Of a stretch of 64,000 nt of DNA, positions 18,160 through 25,535 are shown piece by piece. Below the pieces are notes generated by a model that searched no databases, was not told the origin of the DNA, and worked only from the letters and a program-made list of their open reading frames with translations. Both the position numbers and the translations under genes were made by a program. How positions within the stretch are numbered: the stretch's first letter is position 1; each line of letters opens with the position of its first letter. This DNA comes from an uncultured Paracoccaceae bacterium (GTDB lineage: Bacteria; Pseudomonadota; Alphaproteobacteria; Rhodobacterales; Rhodobacteraceae): contig CANNFE010000001.1 of NCBI GenBank assembly GCA_947503775.1, positions 248,001 to 312,000 on the forward strand, given 5' to 3'.

Positions 18160-19044
18160 TTATTTTAGCTGCGCCAACGCGGCGCGAAGATGCCCGTCGG
18201 TTTCTTGAAGACGGGCTTGGGCCGCTTCGGGCGACTGGCCCTTGGCGACCAGGATGGCAGGTTTGATCCGGCCCTCGACGGCAGTCAGCGCCGAGGTTGC
18301 CGCATCCTCGTCGACATCCGCGATCTGCGAGACGATCCCGGCAGCGCGGGCGCGCAGCTTGGCATTGTCGGCGCGCAGGTTGACCATCATGCCGTCATGG
18401 ATATGGCCAAGCTCGATCGCCATCAGGGTCGACAGCATGTTGAGCGCGATCTTCTGGGCCGTGCCCGCCCCCATCCGCGTCGATCCCGACAGGACCTCGG
18501 GCGGCGTGGCCAGAAGGATCGGGTGATCGGACGCTTCCAGCAACGCCGATCCGGCGTTGTTGGCGATCCCGACGAGGGTTGCCTTGGCCATCTTCGCCAG
18601 TCTGGCGGCCTCCAGCGTGTAAGGCGTGGTTCCGCTTGCAGAGACGGCGACGACCGCATCGCGGTGCGACAGACCGGCAAGGGACTGGGCCAGGCCCGAG
18701 ATCTCGTCTTCTGTTCCGCCGGGCATTTCGACGCCGGTGGGCAGCCCCCCGGCCATATGGATGCGAAGCTGGCTCGCCGGGATGGAAAACGTACCGCCCA
18801 GCTCCTGCGCATCTGCCGCCGCCATCAGGCCCGACGATCCAGCCGCCACATAATGGAGGACACCGCCGGCGCGCAAAACCCGGGCGAGCGCGGTCGCCGC
18901 ATGCGCGATCTGAGACGTGGCCGCCCGAACCGCGTCCGCGGCGGCGATCTGACCGTCCACCAGCACCTCTGCCACCTCGGTCAGCGGGCGATCGTCAAGG
19001 CCCTTTGCCAGATGATGCAGTGCTTCGGTGGCGGCTTTGCCCAT
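18160..19044 (-). CDS. murQ: N-acetylmuramic acid 6-phosphate etherase
   Basis: A 294-residue SIS-domain protein. The family signature is complete: EVLSGSTRMGAGTAQK at 183-198; the AAGSSG phosphosugar site is at 68-72, and the candidate acid/base Glu81 lies in DAQELGGTF. MurQ removes D-lactate from MurNAc-6-phosphate to give GlcNAc-6-phosphate, the substrate of the NagA encoded in the opposite arm. It is the first gene of the operon. The ATG at 19044 is 25 bp from the first of two shared operator-like sites. Confidence 0.95.
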   Translation of the reverse strand: MGKAATEALHHLAKGLDDRPLTEVAEVLVDGQIAAADAVRAATSQIAHAATALARVLRAGGVLHYVAAGSSGLMAAADAQELGGTFSIPASQLRIHMAGGLPTGVEMPGGTEDEISGLAQSLAGLSHRDAVVAVSASGTTPYTLEAARLAKMAKATLVGIANNAGSALLEASDHPILLATPPEVLSGSTRMGAGTAQKIALNMLSTLMAIELGHIHDGMMVNLRADNAKLRARAAGIVSQIADVDEDAATSALTAVEGRIKPAILVAKGQSPEAAQARLQETDGHLRAALAQLK

Positions 19045-19069
19045 GCGAATCCTCTTAACTTAGGGTAAA

Positions 19070-19089
19070 ATACCATTGTAATACCTTTT
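19070..19089 (-). promoter_or_regulatory. Operator-like 20-bp site upstream of murQ (site 1)
   Basis: The plus-strand sequence ATACCATTGTAATACCTTTT has two ATACC boxes 11 bp apart (one helical turn). The reverse complement of site 2 matches at 18 of 20 positions. It lies 26-45 bp before the murQ start. With a GntR gene in the locus, this is the likely binding site for that regulator. The pairing is seen in the sequence; regulator assignment is inferred. Confidence 0.7.
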
Positions 19090-19186
19090 GTCCATCCCCT
19101 CCCTCAAGCGCCAGCGCGGACGCGATAATTGCGGTCTAGCGGTCCTAGCTTGCCGATTTGTTACGCTTTATATCTTCTCCCCGCTT

Positions 19187-19206
19187 AAAAGGTATTATAA
19201 AGGTAT
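19187..19206 (+). promoter_or_regulatory. Operator-like 20-bp site overlapping the kinase gene ribosome site (site 2)
   Basis: The sequence AAAAGGTATTATAAAGGTAT carries two AAGGTAT boxes 11 bp apart and is the inverted near-copy (18 of 20) of site 1. It ends 3 bases before the ATG at 19210 and includes the AAAGG ribosome site (19199-19203). A bound regulator would therefore block the transcript start or leader directly. The two sites are 97 bp apart, within the 165-bp divergent region. Confidence 0.7.
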
Positions 19207-19209
19207 CTT

Positions 19210-20088
19210 ATGGACGGATCTCCTCACCTCAAAGCATTGGCCATCGATGGGGGCGGCACACGGTGCCGTCTGGCCCTGACGCAAGGGGCGCGGGTCACGA
19301 CGGTCGAGACCGGTCCGGCCAATGTCTCAACCGATTTCGACGGCGCGATCGCGCAGATCCTAACGGGGCTTCGGACCCTCGCCGCCGAAACAGGTGAAAG
19401 CGCACAAGCGCTGGCGCGCCAGCCAGCCTTTATCGGTCTGGCCGGTGTGACCGGGCCTGAAGTTGCGGACCGCGTCCGAGGCGCGCTTCCGTTCGGTACG
19501 GCCCGGGTCGAGGACGACCGACCCGCCGCGCTGCGCGGCGCGCTCGGCCACCGCGAGGGCGCCGTTGCGCATTGCGGAACGGGATCGTTTTTTGGCTCCT
19601 ACCTCAAGGGCGCGATGCGGCTTTCGGGCGGTTGGGGCCCTATTCTTGGCGATGAGGCCTCCGCCCAGTGGATCGGGCGCAGGGCCTTGCGCGGCGCGCT
19701 TGAAACCGTCGATGGGGAGGCGGAGACGTCGGGGCTGTCCCGGGCGCTTCTCGACAGGTTAGGCGGCGCGGCAGGGATCGTCGATTTCGCCGGCACCGCC
19801 CCTCCCTCCCGGTTCGGGGCGCTCGCGCCGCTGGTGACTGCGGCGGCCCAAGAGGCGGACAGCCTTGCCCTCAGGACAATGGAGGCGGGCGCGGCAGAGA
19901 TCGCCAAAAGCCTGCCCCCGATCGGATGGAGGCCGGGCATCGCGATCTGCCTGACCGGCGGCATCGGTCCGCAATTCGCCCCCTATCTGCCCGACGCCAT
20001 GCAGGCCGATGTCGCGCCCCCGGCGGGTGAGCCGCTCTCCGGCGCGCTCGCCCTGGCCCGCGAGCTGGCGAGGGAGACCGCGCTGTGA
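19210..20088 (+). CDS. BadF/BadG/BcrA/BcrD-type sugar kinase (N-acetylglucosamine/MurNAc kinase candidate)
   Basis: A 292-residue ASKHA-fold kinase. The phosphate-1 motif is AIDGGGTRCRLAL (11-23), and later GTGSFFGSY and GGWGPILGDEASA match BadF-family GlcNAc kinases. It would phosphorylate an imported amino sugar at C6 with ATP. Because MurQ needs MurNAc-6-phosphate and this is the only kinase of the locus, the enzyme may act on MurNAc, GlcNAc or both, as described for the MurK kinase of Clostridium. It overlaps the GntR gene by 4 bp. Confidence 0.88.
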   Translation: MDGSPHLKALAIDGGGTRCRLALTQGARVTTVETGPANVSTDFDGAIAQILTGLRTLAAETGESAQALARQPAFIGLAGVTGPEVADRVRGALPFGTARVEDDRPAALRGALGHREGAVAHCGTGSFFGSYLKGAMRLSGGWGPILGDEASAQWIGRRALRGALETVDGEAETSGLSRALLDRLGGAAGIVDFAGTAPPSRFGALAPLVTAAAQEADSLALRTMEAGAAEIAKSLPPIGWRPGIAICLTGGIGPQFAPYLPDAMQADVAPPAGEPLSGALALARELARETAL

Positions 20089-20834
20089 GCGCCGCCGAAT
20101 TCCTGCGCCCCGAAGGCTGGCTGGGCGAAAATGAAGGCCCCCGCTACGTACAACTGCGCCAACGGCTCGAAAGCGGCATCGAAAGCGGTGTTCTGCCCCC
20201 CAATTCGTCGCTGCCCCCCGAGCGCGAAATTGCCGAGATCACCGAGCTCTCGCGCGTCACCGTTCGAAAGGCGATCCAGGAACTCGTGCGCGAGGGCTTG
20301 ATCGAGCAGCGGCAGGGATCGGGCTCCTTCATCCGCGAGCCGATGAACCGTATGGAGCAATCGCTGTCGCATCTGACCTCGTTCACCGAGGACATGGCGC
20401 AACGGGGGATGGAGACGACCTCGCGCTGGCTGGAGCGCGGCGTCTTTCTGCCAACGCAGACCGAGACCATCGCGCTGGATCTGCCAGATGGCGCCGAAGT
20501 CTCGCGCATCTATCGGCTGCGCGAGGCGGGCGGGCGCCCCATGGCCTTGGAACGCGCATCCTTGCCGCTCGATATCCTGCCCAATCCGCTGGAGGTGACG
20601 ACGTCCCTCTACCAGGTTCTGGGCCGCCGGGACCTGCGCCCGGTCCGGGCGGTTCAGAAGATATCCGCCATCAATCTGGAGGCCCGGGAAGCCGACCTTC
20701 TACAGGTCCCCGAAGGCGCGGCGGGTCTGTCGATTGAACGCATCTCGTATCTCGGCAGCGGCCGGGTTGCTGAACTCACCCGCTCTCTTTACCGCGGTGA
20801 CGCCTATGATTTCGTGGCCGAGCTGCGCCTTTGA
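20085..20834 (+). CDS. GntR/HutC-family transcriptional regulator
   Basis: A 249-residue regulator. The winged HTH of the GntR family covers about residues 20-90 (LPPEREIAEITELSRVTVRKA), and a UTRA ligand-binding domain covers about 105-245. HutC-type regulators of amino-sugar genes are released from DNA by phosphorylated sugars such as GlcN-6-P or GlcNAc-6-P. It lies within the sugar operon with 4-bp overlaps on both sides and is the best candidate to bind the two 20-bp sites at 19070 and 19187. Confidence 0.92.
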   Translation: MSAAEFLRPEGWLGENEGPRYVQLRQRLESGIESGVLPPNSSLPPEREIAEITELSRVTVRKAIQELVREGLIEQRQGSGSFIREPMNRMEQSLSHLTSFTEDMAQRGMETTSRWLERGVFLPTQTETIALDLPDGAEVSRIYRLREAGGRPMALERASLPLDILPNPLEVTTSLYQVLGRRDLRPVRAVQKISAINLEAREADLLQVPEGAAGLSIERISYLGSGRVAELTRSLYRGDAYDFVAELRL

Positions 20835-20851
20835 CCGAAAGGCTATCCAGG

Positions 20852-21880
20852 ATGCCCTCTGATCCGACCCTGATGTACCGGGAAGTGCGCGAAATCCCCG
20901 ACGCCGTAGAGCGGCTGTTGAGCCAGGGCGGCGGCGCCGTCCGGACCGCAGCCGACCGAGCCCGCAAGGCGGAGCCGCGTTATTTTATCTCGGTCGCACG
21001 CGGCTCGTCCGATCACGCGGCCACATTCCTCAAATATGCAAGCGAGCTGCTGCTTGGCCGCCCCATGGCCTCTGTCGGGCCCTCGGTCGCCTCGGTCTAC
21101 GGCGTGGCGCTTGATGCGGGCGACGCCGTCGGGATCTCGGTGTCGCAGTCTGGCCAGAGCCCTGACATCGTCGCCATGACAAAGGCCCTTCGGAAAAGCG
21201 GCGCGCTGACGCTCGCGATCACGAACGACGACACCTCCCGGCTGGCCCGGGCGGCCGATGTCACGCTGCCGATCCATGCCGGGACAGAGCGCAGCGTCGC
21301 CGCGACCAAAACCTTTGTCACCTCGCTCGTGGCGGGCCTGTGGTTTCTGGCGGAGCTGAGCGAAGATGCAGACCTCATACGCGCCATCCACGCGCTGCCA
21401 CCCCTTCTTGACCGGGCGACCCGGTGCGACTGGTCGGCGGCGGCCGAGGCCATCGACGGACCCTCCCTTTTCACCATCGGTCGCGGCCCGTCCTGGGCGA
21501 TCTCCAACGAGGCGGCCCTCAAGTTCAAGGAGACCTGCCTCATTCACGCCGAAAGCTATTCTTCGGCCGAGGTTTTGCACGGTCCGGTCTCGATTGTGGG
21601 CCAGGGCTTTCCGGTGATTGTCTTCGCCGCCCGCGACAGGGCTGAAGACACAGCGGCCCAGACCGCCGATGCCCTGGCCGAGAAGGGCGCACGTGTTTTT
21701 GCCGTGACGGACAGGACCTCCAAGGCGACCACGCTGCCTCACATTCGGACGGATCACTGGCTCTGTGACCCGATCCCGGCCATCGTTTCGTTCTATGCCA
21801 TGGTCGAGACAATCGCGCTGGCGCAGGGCATCGACCCCGACACCCCCCGCCATCTCAACAAGGTCACGCAAACGGTATGA
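20852..21880 (+). CDS. Double-SIS aminosugar-phosphate deaminase/isomerase (NagB-II type)
   Basis: A protein of about 342 residues with two SIS domains, each with a phosphosugar site (SVARGSSDHAATF in the first, TIGRGPSWAISNEAALK in the second). It resembles the isomerase half of GlmS without the glutaminase, which is the NagB-II pattern. It would convert GlcN-6-phosphate to fructose-6-phosphate and ammonia, downstream of NagA. I start it at 20852 because AAAGG lies about 9 bases before; a TTG at 20831 overlapping the GntR stop is an alternative that adds seven residues. It overlaps nagA by 4 bp. Confidence 0.88.
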   Translation: MPSDPTLMYREVREIPDAVERLLSQGGGAVRTAADRARKAEPRYFISVARGSSDHAATFLKYASELLLGRPMASVGPSVASVYGVALDAGDAVGISVSQSGQSPDIVAMTKALRKSGALTLAITNDDTSRLARAADVTLPIHAGTERSVAATKTFVTSLVAGLWFLAELSEDADLIRAIHALPPLLDRATRCDWSAAAEAIDGPSLFTIGRGPSWAISNEAALKFKETCLIHAESYSSAEVLHGPVSIVGQGFPVIVFAARDRAEDTAAQTADALAEKGARVFAVTDRTSKATTLPHIRTDHWLCDPIPAIVSFYAMVETIALAQGIDPDTPRHLNKVTQTV

Positions 21881-23025
21881 GCGTCGCGTCCCTCACCTTT
21901 AGGAACGGCCCGATCTTCGACGGAAGGCGCCTTCTGGCTGGTCACGCGGCGCGCTTCGAGAACGGGCGCATGGCGCGCATCGGCCCGGAGGCCGAAATCC
22001 CTCAGGCCGCCAAAGAGATCGATCTGGACGGCGATGTCCTATTCCCCGGTTTCGTAGATCTTCAGGTCAATGGCGGCGACGGAATCCTCTTCAACACCGA
22101 CCCGTCGGTTGCCACGCTGCGCCGCATAAGCGCCGCCCATCGCAGCCTTGGCGTGACGGCCTTTCTGCCGACATTGATCACCGATACGCCGGACAAGACC
22201 CGCGCGGCCATCGCCGCGGTGCGCGATGCGATCCGCGCCGGGATCCCGGGCATTGCGGGTCTGCATCTCGAAGGGCCTCACCTGTCGATCGCGCGCAAGG
22301 GCGCGCATGATCCCGCGCTGATCCGGCCCATGGAGGCCGGCGATCTGACAATCCTGCTGGAGGCGGCAGAGGCGCTTTCTCTTCTGAAAATCACCATCGC
22401 GCCCGAAAGTGTCAGCGTCGATCAAGTCGGAACCCTGGCGCGGGCCGGTATCCTGGTGTCGCTCGGGCATAGCGATGCGGATCGCGACACCTGCGGCAGA
22501 TACGTCGCCGCGGGCGCCCGGTGCGTCACGCATCTTTTCAACGCGATGAGCCAGCTTGGAAGCCGGGAGCCGGGCCTTGTCGGAACGGCGCTGGCAAGCG
22601 GCGATCTTTGCGCCGGTCTGATCGCCGATGCGGTCCATGTGCATCCTGACACGATCCGCGCGGCCTGGACGGCAAAGACAGGACCTGGACGGATCTTTCT
22701 GGTCAGCGACGCCATGGCGGTCGCGGGATCGGACGTCACCGAATTCGAGTTGGGCGGCCGCAGGATCCAGCGCAAAAACGGGGTTCTGACGCTAAAGGAC
22801 GGCACCCTCGCCGGAGCGGATCTCGATCTGGCGACGGCGGTGCGCGTCATGGTCGAAAAGGTCGGCATCGATCTTGCGAGCGCCCTTCAGGCCGCGACAG
22901 AGGTCCCCGCCGTGCTGATCGGCCACGCCTACCGGTTCGATCATCTATCCGGCGCGGTCAGGTTGCCCGCGGACCTGTCTGCCGCAACGCCCATCCTGCG
23001 CGATACCGCCGCAAAGGCGCTCTGA
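21877..23025 (+). CDS. nagA: N-acetylglucosamine-6-phosphate deacetylase
   Basis: A 382-residue amidohydrolase. The metal and catalytic residues line up with E. coli NagA: Glu132 in HLEGPHL, His198 in SLGHSDA, His219 in THLFNAMS, and catalytic Asp278 in VSDAMA. It removes acetate from GlcNAc-6-phosphate, giving GlcN-6-phosphate for the deaminase encoded just before it. The start overlaps the deaminase stop (ATGA). It is the last gene of the right arm of the amino-sugar locus. Confidence 0.96.
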   Translation: MSVASLTFRNGPIFDGRRLLAGHAARFENGRMARIGPEAEIPQAAKEIDLDGDVLFPGFVDLQVNGGDGILFNTDPSVATLRRISAAHRSLGVTAFLPTLITDTPDKTRAAIAAVRDAIRAGIPGIAGLHLEGPHLSIARKGAHDPALIRPMEAGDLTILLEAAEALSLLKITIAPESVSVDQVGTLARAGILVSLGHSDADRDTCGRYVAAGARCVTHLFNAMSQLGSREPGLVGTALASGDLCAGLIADAVHVHPDTIRAAWTAKTGPGRIFLVSDAMAVAGSDVTEFELGGRRIQRKNGVLTLKDGTLAGADLDLATAVRVMVEKVGIDLASALQAATEVPAVLIGHAYRFDHLSGAVRLPADLSAATPILRDTAAKAL

Positions 23026-23174
23026 CGAGAGCGGCCCGGCCCGGTCCAAAAGGCGATCTTAGACGCCCTGTTCAGGAGTGGTCCGGGTCAGGAATTCCTC
23101 CACTTCCGGTAACTGGCCCCCATGCGGTATCCGGGGTACACGCAAGCAGAGGTGCGAGTGGCAAGGAGAGCGGG

Positions 23175-23948
23175 ATGACGCTGGTGGCAGCGGCAGGTCG
23201 ACTGGAGCGGGTCGAATCGCTCGAAGCGTTGTGGAGCGGGATCACCGACGCGCTGGCGCCCTACGGCTTTTCATTCTTCACCTATCTCACGCAGCGCCCC
23301 AACGATCTGTCCCCCGTGCTCAAGACCAATATGCCGTCGGTCTACAAAAGCTTCGCCGCCGCCGCCGATCCGTTTCTCACCTGGTGCTGCTCGAGCTATG
23401 AGCCCAGCTATACCGGCGTCGCCTTCCTGGACGACTATCCCGACATGACCGAAGCCGACCGCGCCTTCATCCTTGAGGCCGGAGAGGTCGGGTTCCGCTC
23501 GGGCCTCGCAGTGCCGGTGCGCATCGAAGGCTCCGAGCTGGCGGGGGGCTTCAATCTGGGCACGCGCCTCGATCGAGAGCGCTTTTTGCGGCAGGTGGCG
23601 CCGCACACCGAGGCGGTGCAGCTCTTTTGCCTGCTGATGCACCGGCGGATCGAAGAGCTTCAGAATCGCGCCCGGGCCGAAGGGCGCGGGATGGCCGATC
23701 TGGCCGACGAGAATGCGATGGTCGCGCGCGCCAACCAGATGACGCAACTCAGCCCGCGCGAACGTGAAATCCTGTTCCTGCTCTCGCGCGGTTTGTCGCG
23801 CAAGGAATGTGCCCGGCTGTGCCAGATCTCACCGAATACGGCCTCCGATTATATCAAGAGCTTGTACCGCAAACTCGATGTCAGCAACCGTGTCGAAGCG
23901 GTTCAGGCGCTGATGACCAGTGGCATGGAATCCCCGGATCACGATTAA
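23175..23948 (+). CDS. LuxR-family transcriptional regulator with autoinducer-binding-type domain
   Basis: A 257-residue regulator. The N-terminal part (about 15-165) fits the autoinducer-binding fold, with a DP pair in AAADPFLTW and a GFRSGLAVPV stretch. The LuxR HTH is at about 190-250 (LSPREREILFLLSRGLSRKE, then SPNTASDYIKSLYRKLDV). No luxI synthase lies in the window, so it looks like a LuxR solo. AAGGAG lies 8-9 bases before the ATG. A small ORF with its own promoter-like sequence follows. Confidence 0.88.
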   Translation: MTLVAAAGRLERVESLEALWSGITDALAPYGFSFFTYLTQRPNDLSPVLKTNMPSVYKSFAAAADPFLTWCCSSYEPSYTGVAFLDDYPDMTEADRAFILEAGEVGFRSGLAVPVRIEGSELAGGFNLGTRLDRERFLRQVAPHTEAVQLFCLLMHRRIEELQNRARAEGRGMADLADENAMVARANQMTQLSPREREILFLLSRGLSRKECARLCQISPNTASDYIKSLYRKLDVSNRVEAVQALMTSGMESPDHD

Positions 23949-23969
23949 TTCCGGAGCATTGACGGAACT

Positions 23970-24002
23970 TTGACATCGAAAGGGCCGTTCCGGTGCTAAC
24001 AT
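23970..24002 (+). promoter_or_regulatory. Sigma-70-like promoter upstream of a 34-codon ORF
   Basis: A perfect TTGACA (23970-23975) is followed about 18 bases later by TGCTAACAT (23994-24002), a weak -10 element. It starts about 20 bases after the LuxR stop and points to the 34-codon ORF at 24065. A 6-bp hairpin (24030-24045) lies in the inferred leader. Confidence 0.5.
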
Positions 24003-24064
24003 AAACACGCGGATGGGGCGCGCCAGACCGCCTCACCGTTGAGGCAGGATCGGAGTAGAAGGTT

Positions 24065-24169
24065 ATGGTTACGACAGTTAAACTCCCGAAGGATCAACCT
24101 CCCAAGCCACGCGGCTCGGAGAAAGAGCGGCCGAAGCCGGTGAAGTTCACCGATTTCGCCAGCATCTAA
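24065..24169 (+). CDS. 34-residue basic, proline-rich peptide, unknown
   Basis: The ORF begins MVTTVKLPKDQPPKPRG and ends KFTDFASI. It has about six prolines and eight lysines in 34 residues, with no membrane segment or signal peptide. A GGAG sits 9 bases before the ATG, and a promoter-like sequence with a hairpin leader lies upstream, so expression is plausible. It is just downstream of the LuxR gene and 40 bp before a TfoX-C gene. I do not recognise a family. Coding status rests on the ribosome site and the composition, not on homology. Confidence 0.5.
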   Translation: MVTTVKLPKDQPPKPRGSEKERPKPVKFTDFASI

Positions 24170-24209
24170 AGTCCTTCATCCGATTGGCAGGACGCGGTAT
24201 TACAGCGTC

Positions 24210-24530
24210 ATGGCTGCGATCGGAACCTTACGAAATCTTGGCCCCGCGATGGAGCGGGACTTTGCGAAATGTGGCCTGACGACAGCTGAAGAGCTGATCG
24301 CGCTGGGTGCGGATGCATCTTACGGGCGTCTGATCTCGGCGGGGATCCGGCCGCATTTCATCGCCTACTGCGCCCTTGCCATGGGCCTTGAGGGGCGCGA
24401 TTGGCAGGATCCGTCCGCTGCTGAAAAGGTCGACCTGCGGCGCCGGTTCGATGCGATCAAGGCCGAGCAGACGCAGGTTCCAATGGGCATTGAGGCGGAG
24501 CTCGACCGGATCGGAACCGGACGGCGCTAG
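24210..24530 (+). CDS. TfoX/Sxy C-terminal domain protein
   Basis: A 106-residue protein that consists only of a TfoX C-terminal-like helix-hairpin-helix region (IGTLRNLGPAMERDFAKCGL, then TTAEELIALGADASY). TfoX/Sxy proteins regulate competence in gammaproteobacteria; single-domain versions are widespread in alphaproteobacteria and their role is not known. It follows the small ORF by 40 bp and precedes the DUF4112 gene by 35 bp. Confidence 0.82.
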   Translation: MAAIGTLRNLGPAMERDFAKCGLTTAEELIALGADASYGRLISAGIRPHFIAYCALAMGLEGRDWQDPSAAEKVDLRRRFDAIKAEQTQVPMGIEAELDRIGTGRR

Positions 24531-24565
24531 GGAACCGGCCCCCTGCCCTTTGGCGTTTGGCCGGT

Positions 24566-25000
24566 ATGGAACAGCAGCTACATGACCCCGAACTCGACCG
24601 GCTGGAGCGTCTTGCGGCGCAGATGGACAGTGCATTTCGCATCCCCCTGACGCGGATCCGCGTCGGCTGGGACAGCATCCTCGGTCTGATCCCGGGGATC
24701 GGCGATGCGGCAGCGCTCGCCCCTGCAGGATACATCCTTTACCGCGCACATCAGCGCGGTACGCCCAAGCCGGTTCTGGCCCGGATGGCCGGAAACGTGG
24801 CCTTGGATGTGGCCGTCGGCGCGATTCCCGTGGTCGGAGACTTGTTCGATGTCGGCTTCAAGGCCAACCGGCGCAATGTCGCGCTTCTGCGCAAGCATCA
24901 TGAAGAGACGCTGCAAACGAAAATGGCCTCCGCCCCGGTTCCGGGCGAAGGCCATCTATCCTCGCATCACCCCGCCATCGGCGAGGCAGACGCCCGTTAG
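24566..25000 (+). CDS. DUF4112 family membrane-associated protein
   Basis: A 144-residue protein with the family core [15 protein letters not shown] and [21 protein letters not shown], two glycine/proline-rich hydrophobic segments likely in the membrane. Its function is unknown. I start it at the ATG at 24566; a TTG three codons upstream is also in frame. The 3' end overlaps the convergent ndk gene by 4 bp. Confidence 0.85.
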   Translation: MEQQLHDPELDRLERLAAQMDSAFRIPLTRIRVGWDSILGLIPGIGDAAALAPAGYILYRAHQRGTPKPVLARMAGNVALDVAVGAIPVVGDLFDVGFKANRRNVALLRKHHEETLQTKMASAPVPGEGHLSSHHPAIGEADAR

Positions 25001-25419
25001 CCGACCAGTTCGAGGCCCGAGAAGAAGAAGGAGATTTCTTCTTTCGCGGTCTCGGGCGCGTCCGAGCCGTGGACCGAGTTTTCACCGACGCTTTCAGCAA
25101 ATTCCGCGCGAACCGTGCCAGCAGCCGCATCAGCAGGGTTCGTCGCGCCCATCACTTCGCGGTTCTTAGCGATCGCGTTTTCCCCTTCAAGAACCTGAAC
25201 GACAACCGGCCCGGAGGCCATGAACTCGGTCAGCTCGCCAAAGAAGGGCCGCTCTTTGTGCACGGCATAGAACTCGCCGGCCTGATCCTGTGTCAGATGG
25301 ATCCGCTTTTGCGCGACGATGCGCAGGCCGGCCTCTTCGAATTTGGTGTTGATCTTGCCGGTCAGGTTCCGCTTGGTGGCGTCCGGTTTGATGATGGAAA
25401 GCGTGCGTTCGACAGCCAT
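24997..25419 (-). CDS. ndk: Nucleoside diphosphate kinase
   Basis: A 140-residue kinase of the usual length. It transfers the gamma-phosphate between nucleoside triphosphates and diphosphates through a phosphohistidine. The active-site His117 lies in [20 protein letters not shown] at the N terminus and [13 protein letters not shown] are also conserved. It is monocistronic and divergent from the ABC-F gene with about 115 bp between. Confidence 0.97.
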   Translation of the reverse strand: MAVERTLSIIKPDATKRNLTGKINTKFEEAGLRIVAQKRIHLTQDQAGEFYAVHKERPFFGELTEFMASGPVVVQVLEGENAIAKNREVMGATNPADAAAGTVRAEFAESVGENSVHGSDAPETAKEEISFFFSGLELVG

Positions 25420-25535
25420 ATTTGCCTCTTTCGTATGTCGGGGCCGCGCCCCGTGGAAATCGGCGCCCGCCTAGCATGGGGCTGGATCGATGACCAGACA
25501 TTGACGCGCCCCGCCGCCTGCGGCACTGACCCGCC

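Noticed and set aside
23067-23076. CCTGTTCAGG palindrome upstream of the LuxR gene as a lux box
   Set aside because: Only 10 bp and lacking the 18-20 bp lux box form; kept only as a remark.
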